Shown here piece after piece: positions 33,428 through 41,568 of a stretch of 64,000 bases of DNA (the first letter of the stretch is position 1; each line of letters begins with the position of its first letter). The stretch comes from Bacteroidales bacterium. GTDB lineage: Bacteria > Bacteroidota > Bacteroidia > Bacteroidales > Marinilabiliaceae. A program made the position numbers and the translations under genes. Under the pieces are notes generated by a model. It saw only the letters and a program-made list of their open reading frames with translations, made no database searches and was not told where the DNA came from. Location of the stretch: positions 124,001-188,000 of the forward strand of contig JAKSLE010000001.1 of the NCBI GenBank assembly GCA_024401365.1, in the 5' to 3' direction.

Positions 33428-33977
33428 GATGAATTGGCAATGTGAATGCATATATGTATTTTTTCCCATATAGGTATTAGTATCTTTTGATAATTTTTAC
33501 TATCTTTGTGTGTCTAGGCATAGCCAGACACATAATGTCGTTTATACGGACGAATACTACATTTGTTACGCCAAATCATTGATTTTAACAAAAAAATCTC
33601 AACTTTTTCCCGTATGTGGCTTTTGAGCCATTTGATGCTTGAGTAGGGCGTAATTTGAGGAAATCTGGGTTGGACTAGACCTGTTTTGTATCTATTTATG
33701 TTTCAGGAAATTAGAATTATTGATTGTCGTTATTTGGTCAATTTCGGTGTTTGGACAAGTCATTGATAATCAGCAGTGGCTTGCGGATATTTATCTGCAA
33801 AACGGGAGAAAATGTGTTAAAAAGTCGGTTTAAGACCCACAGTCGTAGATATTTTGCAGAAAAATAAGGACAAAAACAGCCAGTCGCGACACATTTTTTT
33901 TGCATCATGTCGTGAAGGAATAATATGTATTTCGCTTATAAGAATAATAAGACGAAGGCTACACTGAAAAACTTGAT
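33428..33977. other. Noncoding AT-rich stretch upstream of the giant gene
   Basis: No convincing gene was seen in 550 bases. The plus strand has TAnnTTTG-type boxes at 33501-33508 (TATCTTTG) and 33558-33565 (TACATTTG), without good -33 partners. Two small hairpins are visible: 33511-33530 (TGTCT pairing with AGACA, inner GGC/GCC) and 33617-33630 (TGGCT/AGCCA). No TAnnTTTG box was found on the minus strand, so the promoter of the giant gene was not located. The stretch could be a long 5' leader, a small RNA gene or both. Confidence 0.4.
33511..33530. other. Small hairpin upstream of the giant gene
   Basis: TGTCT pairs with AGACA around an inner GGC-ATA-GCC, with a single bulged A. It sits about 80 bases upstream of the giant gene's start and immediately downstream of a plus-strand TATCTTTG box. 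It could be part of a leader or the start of a small RNA. The stem is short, so significance is uncertain. Confidence 0.3.
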
Positions 33978-34514
33978 TTATGCGACTATTTCATCGTAAT
34001 AACTAAGTATTTGTGAGGGTGAAGAGGGGCCATGCGAGACAGGCACTACGGGGCACCCCTGCGAGGGACAATGCGAGACAGGAATGCGACGAAGAGTCGA
34101 CGCGTGCCTTGGTTTTTGGAGGAGAGCAATCATGGAACTTGACGTATTGGTTTTCAACGAGTTATGAACAACCCGAAGCGACCCATCGACACTCTGCGAA
34201 GGGCACTTCAAGAGTCGATAGAAATAAGAGACCGCCATACGGTGAGCCCCCTTGATGTTGTGATGTTTTGCCTGACGAGACCAGAAGCGATGGCGGTTCC
34301 ACTTTTTCAATTCGCGAGAAGCCAATTTCTGAGCCTCGGCGAAGATATCGCGGCACGAACGCTGAGAAGCAGAGACCTCGACAGCGATGATACGGTACGA
34401 GCCATAGCAGCGCTTGATAAAGATAGAGCGGCCTGTATGACGGGCGTCTGAGTTTTTACGAGCATAATCGCGAGCGATTGAAATGCACTTGTGTTTGATT
34501 TGTACTATTGCCAT
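33978..34514 (-). CDS. Small basic orphan protein
   Basis: A 178-residue protein starting MAIVQIKHKC. I do not recognise the family. Residues 1-110 are strongly basic (motifs ARKNSDARHTGRS, FIKRCYGSYR, RELKKWNRHRFWSRQ) and read like a folded, possibly nucleic-acid-binding domain. The last 65 or so residues are Ser/Pro-rich and look less ordered. No signal peptide or membrane segment is seen. A TATATTTG box at 34553-34560 lies 39 bases before the ATG, which supports a real, separately transcribed gene. It lies between dprA and the giant adhesin gene, on the same strand. The function is unknown. Confidence 0.6.
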   Translation of the reverse strand: MAIVQIKHKCISIARDYARKNSDARHTGRSIFIKRCYGSYRIIAVEVSASQRSCRDIFAEAQKLASRELKKWNRHRFWSRQAKHHNIKGAHRMAVSYFYRLLKCPSQSVDGSLRVVHNSLKTNTSSSMIALLQKPRHASTLRRIPVSHCPSQGCPVVPVSHGPSSPSQILSYYDEIVA

Positions 34515-34552
34515 AATATAGGGTTAATGTGTTTGGGTATTGACACCGGGTG

Positions 34553-34560
34553 CAAATATA
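34553..34560 (-). promoter_or_regulatory. -7 promoter box for the basic orphan gene
   Basis: The box reads TATATTTG on the minus strand, a perfect TAnnTTTG Bacteroidota -7 element. A TTTG lies upstream at 34575-34578, but the 14-nt spacing is shorter than the usual 19-21, so the -33 assignment is doubtful. Confidence 0.5.
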
Positions 34561-34616
34561 AGCGCCACATGTGCCAAACGTTTACCTATTGCGAAAAAAA
34601 TTTGATTTTTTTGATT

Positions 34617-34633
34617 AAAACCTAGAGACTAGG
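34617..34633 (-). terminator. Possible terminator after dprA
   Basis: On the minus strand a short stem, CCTAG-TCT-CTAGG, is followed by TTTT and then an A/T-rich tract. It lies about 65 bases after the dprA stop and before the next promoter. The stem is only five pairs, so the call is weak. Confidence 0.35.
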
Positions 34634-34697
34634 CAGTTAGAGGGTATATGCTGATATAAGAGAACCATAAGGTTGCTCGCAGTTTTTCAATTATCCA

Positions 34698-35828
34698 CTA
34701 GAAGAGTTGCGACTTAAATCTATTACCCGGGAGGGAAGAAATCAAGCCCTGGAACTCCATTTCGAGCAAGCGAGGCGACAAGTCGCTAAGAGGCATAGAC
34801 AAAGCCCGTGAAAGTTCATCCACGGTCAGCTCACCCTCCCCCAGCAATTGGCACACCCTAGACTGAACAGGATCCAGCTCCAAGTCGGGCGAAGCGAACA
34901 AAGCACCCTGAGGATGTTGACCTTGCGAAGCATTAGCACCCCAGTGCATAAAAGTCTCGATATCCTCGGCAGAAGTAACCAGTTCAGCCCTATGATCCCT
35001 GATCAACATATTAGGGCCAGCGCTCATTTCAGCTGCGGGAGAACCTGGGAGGGCGAGCACCTTACGGTTGTACTCATAAGCCTTAGCAGCCGTAATCAAC
35101 GAACCACCCTTAGAGCCACTCTCCACCACCAATGTTGCATCCGCCATACCAGCGACGATACGATTGCGCATGACGAAGTTAGCCGCTTCGGGCTGCACCC
35201 CACGTCGGAACTCAGTCAGCACTGCCCCGTTCTGGAGCACCATACGGCGAGCGATCTCCTTATGCTGAGAAGGATAGATAAGATCCAAGCCATGAGCCAC
35301 TACGCCAACGGTAGGGAGGTTGTTATCCAAGGCAGAAATATGAGAAGTAACATCGATGCCATAAGCCAAGCCGCTGACGATGAGCAGATCGGGATTGCGA
35401 GAAGCCAGTTCGGTGAGCACGTCGCTACACCACTGTCGCCCGTAGGCAGAAGGACGTCTTGTACCCACTACGCTAAGGACCCTTCGGGCATTATAATCAG
35501 CATTACCATGGGCATACAAGACAGCCGGAGAATCGTCGCAAGAACGCAGGCGCGAAGGATATCGCGGAGAGTTGAAAGTCAGGATATTAACCCCATATTT
35601 CTCCGTCCACTCCACCTCCTTCTCAGCCTCCTGTCGGGCAGAATTGCGAGAAGACAATATCTCCTGTGCGAGAGACTGTGAAAGTTGCACATCGTTGACC
35701 AGTTCCTTTTCGGACATTAGGAACAGATCGGAAATTGAAGGAACTACGTTAGTAATCTTGCGAGCGATACGGTGGCCGACGCCCTTGATGAAGCCGAGTG
35801 CGATAGCATCTATCTCTTCCTGAATCAT
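34698..35828 (-). CDS. dprA: DNA processing protein DprA
   Basis: This 376-residue protein loads RecA onto incoming single-stranded DNA and protects it, the DNA-uptake role known for DprA/Smf. The Rossmann-like core is clear: SVVGTRRPSAYG, IVSGLAYGIDVTSH, GLDLIYPSQHKEIA, FVMRNRIVAGMA and VESGSKGGSLITA. An N-terminal helix-hairpin-helix-like part (FIKGVGHRIARKI) and a C-terminal winged-helix part (GELTVDELSRAL) complete the usual three-part layout. I chose the ATG at 35828 (MIQEEID) because the longer frame reaches back through the -7/-33 promoter. It is divergent from the M23 peptidase gene. Confidence 0.95.
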   Translation of the reverse strand: MIQEEIDAIALGFIKGVGHRIARKITNVVPSISDLFLMSEKELVNDVQLSQSLAQEILSSRNSARQEAEKEVEWTEKYGVNILTFNSPRYPSRLRSCDDSPAVLYAHGNADYNARRVLSVVGTRRPSAYGRQWCSDVLTELASRNPDLLIVSGLAYGIDVTSHISALDNNLPTVGVVAHGLDLIYPSQHKEIARRMVLQNGAVLTEFRRGVQPEAANFVMRNRIVAGMADATLVVESGSKGGSLITAAKAYEYNRKVLALPGSPAAEMSAGPNMLIRDHRAELVTSAEDIETFMHWGANASQGQHPQGALFASPDLELDPVQSRVCQLLGEGELTVDELSRALSMPLSDLSPRLLEMEFQGLISSLPGNRFKSQLF

Positions 35829-35866
35829 GACATTATGACTTGTTTGGTTAATTAATAATTTGTCCA

Positions 35867-35898
35867 CAAATGTAATGATAAAACGCCGTGAAAACAAA
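35867..35898 (-). promoter_or_regulatory. dprA promoter
   Basis: On the minus strand there is a -33 TTTG (35895-35898), a 20-nt spacer and a -7 TACATTTG (35867-35874), a near-perfect Bacteroidota promoter. It decides the dprA start, since translation from further upstream would begin inside it. Confidence 0.7.
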
Positions 35899-35909
35899 TT
35901 TGAAATAAT

Positions 35910-35917
35910 TATCTTTG
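35910..35917 (+). promoter_or_regulatory. -7 promoter box for the M23 peptidase gene
   Basis: The box reads TATCTTTG on the plus strand, 24 bases before the ATG at 35942. No clear -33 TTTG lies at the right distance. It faces away from the dprA promoter and the two are only a few bases apart, so they may compete. Confidence 0.5.
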
Positions 35918-35941
35918 TGATTGGATAAAAGGTATTGATAA

Positions 35942-37213
35942 ATGACGATGAAACAATGGACCAAATGGGTCCTGACAGCTATAATAATACTCTTCTGTGT
36001 TTCGCTAGTGGTGGGATACTATCTGCAGAGGCAGCATGAGAAAGAGCACACTGAGGCAGAAGAACTTGTGGAGCTTGCTGACTCGCTACCCATAATAGAG
36101 AGGGACCAGTTGTACGGCATATACCTTGACAGCATAGAGTTGGAAGACGGGACGGTAAAGCGCAATCAGACCATCACCAAGATACTCACGGAAGCCGGTC
36201 TGCAATACTCCGAGTCGCTCAAGGCCGCCAATGCCATAAACAAGGCATACGACATAAGGCACATAAAGGCCGGCAACAGGTATACCCTATTCTACTCAGC
36301 CGACTCGCTCAGGCAGCTCAAGCACTTTGTGTACATAGTATCGAACAGCGAGTATGTGAAATGCAACATTAAGGGAGACGAGACATACGCTGAGTTATGC
36401 AAGCAAGACATAATGATAAAAGAGAGGCTTGCGGAGGTAGAGATACAGACCAGTCTATGGAACGCTGTAAAAGATGCGAAGTTGCCCTACGAGATTACGC
36501 TCAATCTCTCAGAGATATACGCTTGGTCGGTTGACTTTTTCGGCATTGAAAAAGGAGACAAGTTCAGGGTACTTTTCACAGAAGAATTTGTGGACGACAC
36601 CACCTCGATAGGCATACGAGACATTAAGGGGGCGATATTTGAGAGTGGGAGCAGCAAGACATACGCCTTTCTGTTTGAAAACGACAGCACTCAGGGGTAT
36701 TATGATTTACAAGGCAACAGTCTGAGGAAAGCCTTTCTGAAGGCGCCTTTGAGATATTCGCGCATCTCGTCGAGATTCTCCAATTCGCGTATGCACCCTG
36801 TGCTCAAGAAGAGGAGGGCGCACCATGGAGTAGACTATGCTGCGCCATCGGGCACGCCTGTACAAAGTATAGGCGACGGCACTGTAATAGAAAAGGGGTA
36901 TGACAAGAAAGGCGGCGGCAACTACGTGAAGATAAGGCACAACAGTGTATACACCACTGTCTACATGCACCTGAGAGGCTTTGCCAAAGATCTGAAGCGA
37001 GGCGCGAGGGTAATGCAAGGAGACGTGATAGGATATGTGGGAGCCACTGGGCTAGCTACGGGGCCTCACTTAGATTTTCGTGTATACATGAACGGTCAGC
37101 CCATTGACCCGCTGAAGATGGAAGCACCGCCAGTAGAGCCTGTCTCGAACGATAATTTTGACAGATATATCCAGTATTCGGACAGTCTGAAGTGCATACT
37201 TGAAAAATTGTAA
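35942..37213 (+). CDS. M23-family peptidoglycan endopeptidase, membrane-anchored
   Basis: A 423-residue protein with an N-terminal membrane segment (residues ~10-28), a central region of LysM/OapA-like character and a C-terminal M23 (LytM) domain from about residue 265 to 385. Motifs are HHGVDYAAPSGTPV (H294, D298), MHL (H343) and GPHLDFRV. In the last motif the usual HxH is HxD: H376 is present but the second zinc-binding His is Asp378. This may be a family variant, since Asp can bind zinc, or a sign of reduced activity. The probable role is cell wall cleavage or activation of an amidase at the inner membrane. It is the first gene of a plus-strand group, 39 bases before thiL. Confidence 0.85.
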   Translation: MTMKQWTKWVLTAIIILFCVSLVVGYYLQRQHEKEHTEAEELVELADSLPIIERDQLYGIYLDSIELEDGTVKRNQTITKILTEAGLQYSESLKAANAINKAYDIRHIKAGNRYTLFYSADSLRQLKHFVYIVSNSEYVKCNIKGDETYAELCKQDIMIKERLAEVEIQTSLWNAVKDAKLPYEITLNLSEIYAWSVDFFGIEKGDKFRVLFTEEFVDDTTSIGIRDIKGAIFESGSSKTYAFLFENDSTQGYYDLQGNSLRKAFLKAPLRYSRISSRFSNSRMHPVLKKRRAHHGVDYAAPSGTPVQSIGDGTVIEKGYDKKGGGNYVKIRHNSVYTTVYMHLRGFAKDLKRGARVMQGDVIGYVGATGLATGPHLDFRVYMNGQPIDPLKMEAPPVEPVSNDNFDRYIQYSDSLKCILEKL

Positions 37214-37252
37214 TATTGTAAAATCAGCGACAAGCGCAACATATACAGAACA

Positions 37253-38284
37253 ATGGAAATACAAGACCTAGGAGAATTTGGCCTCATAAAGAGAATATCA
37301 GAGGCTGTGACTATACAAAACGACACCACCATTAAGGGAATAGGTGACGACTGTGCTGTGATAGCCCCAACGAAAGGCAAGCAGACGGTGGTCACTACAG
37401 ACCTATTGCTAGAAGGTATACACTTTGACCTGACATACTGTCCGCTAAAGCACTTAGGGTACAAGGCGGTAGCTGTCAATCTATCCGACGTATATGCCAT
37501 GAATGCCACTCCGAAGCAGATAACCGTTTCGCTAGGCATCAGCAACAAGCTATCGCTCAAAGCCGTTGATGACCTATACAATGGCATGTTGCTAGCCTGT
37601 GAGAGATATGGAGTAGACCTAGTAGGAGGAGACACCAGCACATCGCTCACTGGCTTGACTATCAGCATCACCGCTATAGGCGAGGCACTTCCAGAAAAGC
37701 TAGCCTACCGTAGTGGTGCGAAAGAGAACGATATTATTTGCGTTTCGGGCGACTTAGGTGCGGCATATATGGGACTACAGTTGCTAGAGCGCGAGAAGAG
37801 AGTATTGAAAGACAATTCGTACAATCAGCCACAATTTGACGGCTATGACTATATCCTAGAGAGGCAGCTAAAGCCAGAGCCAAGAGCCGATGTGGTACAA
37901 TTTCTTGACGAGATAGGCGTTAAACCTACGGCTATGATGGACATTTCGGACGGTTTATCATCCGAATTGCTACATATCTGCGAAGAGTCGGACTGTGGTT
38001 GCCTTGTTTATGAAGAGAAGATACCTATAGACCATGTGACGAGGAATATGGCAGAAGAGCTATCATTGAATCCTTCTGTTGCGGCGCTTAATGGTGGTGA
38101 AGATTATGAATTGCTCTTTACCATATCGACCAAGGACTACGAGAAGTTCCAATCCAAGCCAGGACCGAATATTTATGCCATTGGCTATATAACGCCAAAA
38201 GACAAAGGCAGGAGGCTTATAACCTCGGGGGCGCATCAAGAGGTAGACATCCAAGCGCAAGGGTGGAAAGCATTTCAGAAATAA
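37253..38284 (+). CDS. thiL: Thiamine-monophosphate kinase ThiL
   Basis: Phosphorylates thiamine monophosphate to the active cofactor thiamine diphosphate using ATP. The protein has 343 residues, normal for ThiL. Visible family motifs are the N-terminal GEFGLIKRI, IGDDCAVI, TTDLLLEGIHFD, AVNLSDVYAMNA (metal and nucleotide contacts), VDLVGGDTST, DISDGLSSEL and the late GGEDYELLFT. Other thiamine genes are not in the window. The start ATG is 39 bases after the M23 peptidase stop with no promoter box between, so it is probably co-transcribed with it. Confidence 0.95.
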   Translation: MEIQDLGEFGLIKRISEAVTIQNDTTIKGIGDDCAVIAPTKGKQTVVTTDLLLEGIHFDLTYCPLKHLGYKAVAVNLSDVYAMNATPKQITVSLGISNKLSLKAVDDLYNGMLLACERYGVDLVGGDTSTSLTGLTISITAIGEALPEKLAYRSGAKENDIICVSGDLGAAYMGLQLLEREKRVLKDNSYNQPQFDGYDYILERQLKPEPRADVVQFLDEIGVKPTAMMDISDGLSSELLHICEESDCGCLVYEEKIPIDHVTRNMAEELSLNPSVAALNGGEDYELLFTISTKDYEKFQSKPGPNIYAIGYITPKDKGRRLITSGAHQEVDIQAQGWKAFQK

Positions 38285-38296
38285 AAGAGCGAAAAT

Positions 38297-38908
38297 ATGT
38301 TAGAATACGTACATGGACATCTGACAGAAGCCACACCTACGTACGCGGTGGTGGACTGTCATGGTGTGGGGTATTACCTCAATATATCCCTCAGCACCTT
38401 TGCGCAACTGCAAGGCAAGACAGAGTGTCAGCTATATATACATGAAGCCATAAAAGAAGACGCCTTCAGCCTTTATGGGTTCAACACCAAGGAAGAGAGG
38501 GAGTTGTTCAGGCTCCTGATACTAGTATCAGGAGTAGGTGCGAACACTGCACGTGTGATACTCTCGGCCTATCAGCCCATTGAGATACAGAGGGCCATTA
38601 TGACAGAAGACGTCAACCTCATCAAGGGTATTAAAGGTATTGGTCCCAAGACGGCGCAGAAGATAATCATAGAATTGAAAGACAAAGCCGCCAAGTTGGA
38701 CATGCAAGGCAGTGGGGATATGGGTACGCTCTTTGCGGCTCCTAGTGTATCGCCAGTACGTGCTGAGGCTTTAGCGGCGTTGGAAGTATTAGGGTTCAAG
38801 AAAGAGGCGGCGCAGAAGGATATAGACAAATTGATGAAATCGAACCCAGACATTACGGTAGAGCAACTGGTGAAGTTGGCCATTAAAGAATTCTCTGCGA
38901 TGAGATAA
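38297..38908 (+). CDS. ruvA: Holliday junction DNA helicase subunit RuvA
   Basis: RuvA binds four-way junctions and directs the RuvB motor during branch migration. Its 203 residues match the usual size. There is an N-terminal OB-like domain (MLEYVHGHLTEA, VDCHGVGYYLNI), two helix-hairpin-helix motifs (LILVSGVGANTARVIL and IKGIKGIGPKTAQKII) and a C-terminal RuvB-binding helical domain from about residue 155. It starts 12 bases after thiL and ends 2 bases before the glycosyltransferase gene, which implies one transcript. ruvB is not in the window. Confidence 0.96.
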   Translation: MLEYVHGHLTEATPTYAVVDCHGVGYYLNISLSTFAQLQGKTECQLYIHEAIKEDAFSLYGFNTKEERELFRLLILVSGVGANTARVILSAYQPIEIQRAIMTEDVNLIKGIKGIGPKTAQKIIIELKDKAAKLDMQGSGDMGTLFAAPSVSPVRAEALAALEVLGFKKEAAQKDIDKLMKSNPDITVEQLVKLAIKEFSAMR

Positions 38909-38910
38909 AG

Positions 38911-39759
38911 ATGTACCTTTCGATACTTATTCCGACATACAATCATGACTGGACCCCTCTGGCGAAAGAACTACTGAGACAAGCCGAGGGGTTGACGTCG
39001 CACGAAGTGGAGATAATAGTGATGGACGATGCCTCGGAACATGAGACACCAGCCATTGAGGGGGTAACATATATACACCTAGGGGAAAATGTGGGGCGTT
39101 CAAAGATCAGGAATCTATTAGCCCAACAAGCGCAAGGCAGTCACCTGCTATTTCTAGACAATGACCTATTCCCTGTTAGAGGCAGCTACTTACAAGAGAT
39201 GACCTCGCGAGCTGAAGAAGGAGTAGTTGTAGGGGGGCTCATGTACCGCAAGACGCCGCAAATTGGGACACTGAGGTATAAATATGGGGTAACTCGCGAG
39301 CAAAAGGATGCGGCTACCCGCAATTTATCGCCATACGATGCCTTTACCTCGTGTGCTTTTTTGATAGACAAAAAGTCGTTCAACGCCATATCATTTGACG
39401 AGTCGTACTGCAGTTACGGTCATGAAGACACGAAATTTGGGATAGACTTACGGGAAGTCGGCATTCCAATATATCATATAGACGCGCCAGTATATCATGA
39501 TGACACAGACTCGAACGAGGTATATCTAGAGAAGACGCGACTTGCAATAGACAGTCTTTTAGAGCATAGAGATACAGCAGAGCAACAAAGTAAGCTTTTG
39601 CGGTTATACCTCAAACTAAAAAAAATGCATATAGTGTGGGGATTCAAGTTGCTCTACGTAGGTCTACACAAGTTAATGCGATACAACCTAAAGAGCAAAC
39701 ACCCATCTATAACAATATATAACCTTTATAAAATGGGATACTTAGCCACAAAGTATTAA
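38911..39759 (+). CDS. Family 2 glycosyltransferase
   Basis: A 282-residue enzyme expected to transfer a sugar from a nucleotide donor to a surface glycan; donor and acceptor cannot be read from sequence. It shows the GT-A start YLSILIPTYNHDW, MDDASEH, the metal-binding FLDNDLF (DxD-like) and a late GHEDTKFGIDL acidic motif. The C-terminal 60 residues are basic and hydrophobic and may lie on the membrane. It begins 2 bases after ruvA. Its TAA stop overlaps a -7 box for folE. No other glycan genes lie around it. Confidence 0.85.
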   Translation: MYLSILIPTYNHDWTPLAKELLRQAEGLTSHEVEIIVMDDASEHETPAIEGVTYIHLGENVGRSKIRNLLAQQAQGSHLLFLDNDLFPVRGSYLQEMTSRAEEGVVVGGLMYRKTPQIGTLRYKYGVTREQKDAATRNLSPYDAFTSCAFLIDKKSFNAISFDESYCSYGHEDTKFGIDLREVGIPIYHIDAPVYHDDTDSNEVYLEKTRLAIDSLLEHRDTAEQQSKLLRLYLKLKKMHIVWGFKLLYVGLHKLMRYNLKSKHPSITIYNLYKMGYLATKY

Positions 39760-39764
39760 CTTTG
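39757..39764 (+). promoter_or_regulatory. -7 promoter box for folE
   Basis: TAACTTTG fits TAnnTTTG, and its first three bases are the stop codon of the glycosyltransferase gene. It lies 28 bases before the folE ATG. The -33 region has no clean TTTG. Confidence 0.4.
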
Positions 39765-39792
39765 CGGTTCAACAATAAAAAATCTTACGTAT

Positions 39793-40416
39793 ATGGCATT
39801 GGTGAAGAGCGCATCGGAATTACAAGACGAGCGCAACATATATGACGAGGAGAAGACAGCCAAGTTGGCAGAGCACTACAAAGCCATTCTTGAGCTATTG
39901 GGAGAAGACCCAGAGAGAGAAGGTCTCCTCAAGACCCCTGTACGTGTAGCTAAGGCTATGCAATTTCTCACCAAGGGCTACAAAGATGACCCTAAAGAGA
40001 TACTGAAGAGTGCGATGTTCAACGAGCCATATCACCAGATGGTAGTTGTAAAGGACATTGAGATATACTCAATGTGTGAGCACCACATGCTACCATTTAT
40101 TGGGAAGGCGCACATTGGCTATATTCCACGCAACTATATAACTGGGCTGAGCAAGATACCCCGCATTGTGGAGGCGTATGCCCGTCGTTTGCAGGTACAA
40201 GAGCGTTTGACCACTCAGATTAAGGAGTGTATTCAGGACACGCTAAACCCACTAGGTGTTGCGGTAGTAATAGAGGCTCAGCACATGTGTATGCAGATGC
40301 GAGGGGTACAAAAGCAGCACTCCTTCACTACGACCAGCGATTTTACTGGTGCCTTTGCCAATAATCTTGCTACGCGTGAAGAGTTTTTCAACATTATCGG
40401 TCACACGATGCACTAA
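39793..40416 (+). CDS. folE: GTP cyclohydrolase I (FolE)
   Basis: Converts GTP to dihydroneopterin triphosphate, the first step of folate synthesis. The 207-residue protein has the conserved MCEHHMLPF (Cys95, His98) and [10 protein letters not shown] (Cys166). The 3- and 71-residue spacings equal those of the E. coli zinc ligands Cys110, His113 and Cys181, so this is the zinc-dependent type IA enzyme. Further motifs are [14 protein letters not shown] and [13 protein letters not shown]. It is followed 18 bases later by the Mrp ATPase gene. Confidence 0.97.
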   Translation: MALVKSASELQDERNIYDEEKTAKLAEHYKAILELLGEDPEREGLLKTPVRVAKAMQFLTKGYKDDPKEILKSAMFNEPYHQMVVVKDIEIYSMCEHHMLPFIGKAHIGYIPRNYITGLSKIPRIVEAYARRLQVQERLTTQIKECIQDTLNPLGVAVVIEAQHMCMQMRGVQKQHSFTTTSDFTGAFANNLATREEFFNIIGHTMH

Positions 40417-40434
40417 CAAGAAAAAGAGAATACG

Positions 40435-41496
40435 ATGGCATATTATCCACAACTAGTAATAGATGCGCTAAAGACCGTCATACATCCTGAGAAGAAGCAA
40501 GACATAGTTGCTCTCAACATGGTAGAAGATGACATCCGCATAAATGGGAACAGGGTATCGTTCAGTCTACTTTTTGACCGACCCAATGACCCTATGGTAT
40601 CCACTATCAAGAAGATGGCTACGCAAGCTATCAAGACATATCTTGGAGAAGAGTGTGAGATAGAGGGCAATATTTTTGTGAAGATACGCAAGAAAGAAGA
40701 GCCACAAGCAGAGCCTGTACTTCCTGGGGTTAAGCACGTTATAGCTGTAGCTTCGGGTAAAGGAGGAGTTGGCAAATCTACTGTTACAGCCAACCTTGCG
40801 GTTGCCCTTGCGAAGAAAGGCTATAAAGTAGGACTTTTGGATGCTGATATTTTTGGCCCTTCGGTACCTATTATGTTTGACACTGTAGAAGAGCGTCCTG
40901 TACTTTCGGAAGAATCCACTGAGGCGAAGCAACTTATAGAGCCAATTGAGAAATATGGCATTAAGATGTTGAGCATCGGTTACTTTGTAGACCCTGACAG
41001 TGCGGTAGTATGGCGAGGTAGCATGGCCTGCAATGCGCTCAAGCAGTTGATAACGGAGACTGCGTGGGGAGAATTGGACTATTTGCTCATTGACATGCCT
41101 CCTGGCACGAGTGACATTCATATATCTATAGTACAAATTGTAAGTCTGACGGGCGCCATTATTGTATCTACCCCACAAAAGGTAGCGTTAGCTGATGCCA
41201 TCAAGGGTATCAACATGTTCCAGAATGACAAGATAAATGTACCTATCTTGGGCATTATTGAGAACATGGCTTATTTTACGCCAGCAGAGTTGCCAAACAA
41301 CAAGTACTATATCTTTGGTCAAGACGGGGCCAAGGAGTTAGCAGAGAGGCTTGCGGTTCCATTCCTTGGTCAAGTACCACTGGTACAGTCGATCAGAGAG
41401 AACGGCGACACGGGAACACCAGCTGCGTTGGATGTTGACTCTCCTACAGGCAAGGCTTTTGCTGAATTGGCTGACAAATTGGCAAAAGGATTGTAG
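40435..41496 (+). CDS. mrp: Mrp/ApbC-type P-loop ATPase, iron-sulfur cluster carrier
   Basis: A 353-residue protein likely to carry and hand over iron-sulfur clusters in the cytoplasm. Residues 1-90 form a MIP18/DUF59 domain. Residues ~100-350 form the ATPase with the deviant Walker A SGKGGVGKST (107-116), DADIFGPSVP, DMPPGTSDIH and STPQKVALAD. The CxxC that binds the bridging cluster in many ApbC proteins is absent: the equivalent place reads ENMAYFTPAELPNN. I believe this is usual for Bacteroidota members, but cluster carriage here is inferred. A strong terminator follows. Confidence 0.92.
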   Translation: MAYYPQLVIDALKTVIHPEKKQDIVALNMVEDDIRINGNRVSFSLLFDRPNDPMVSTIKKMATQAIKTYLGEECEIEGNIFVKIRKKEEPQAEPVLPGVKHVIAVASGKGGVGKSTVTANLAVALAKKGYKVGLLDADIFGPSVPIMFDTVEERPVLSEESTEAKQLIEPIEKYGIKMLSIGYFVDPDSAVVWRGSMACNALKQLITETAWGELDYLLIDMPPGTSDIHISIVQIVSLTGAIIVSTPQKVALADAIKGINMFQNDKINVPILGIIENMAYFTPAELPNNKYYIFGQDGAKELAERLAVPFLGQVPLVQSIRENGDTGTPAALDVDSPTGKAFAELADKLAKGL

Positions 41497-41516
41497 GGAA
41501 TACCTATATAAAACAG

Positions 41517-41558
41517 GACGCTGTTGCATGAGGATTGCGACAGCGTCTATTATTTTTA
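41517..41558. terminator. Two-way terminator between mrp and trmB
   Basis: An 11-pair stem with one G-U pair (GACGCTGTTGC with GCGACAGCGTC) and a 9-base loop occupies 41517-41547. It is followed on the plus strand by TATTATTTTTA and on the minus strand by a TTTTATATA tract. The two convergent genes end 20 bases on either side, so it can stop both transcripts. Confidence 0.8.
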
Positions 41559-41568
41559 GGGGATAATA

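Noticed and set aside
34013-34451. Two plus-strand frames of 80 and 95 codons
   Set aside because: They overlap the basic orphan gene, which has the better start and promoter; no family features were seen in them.
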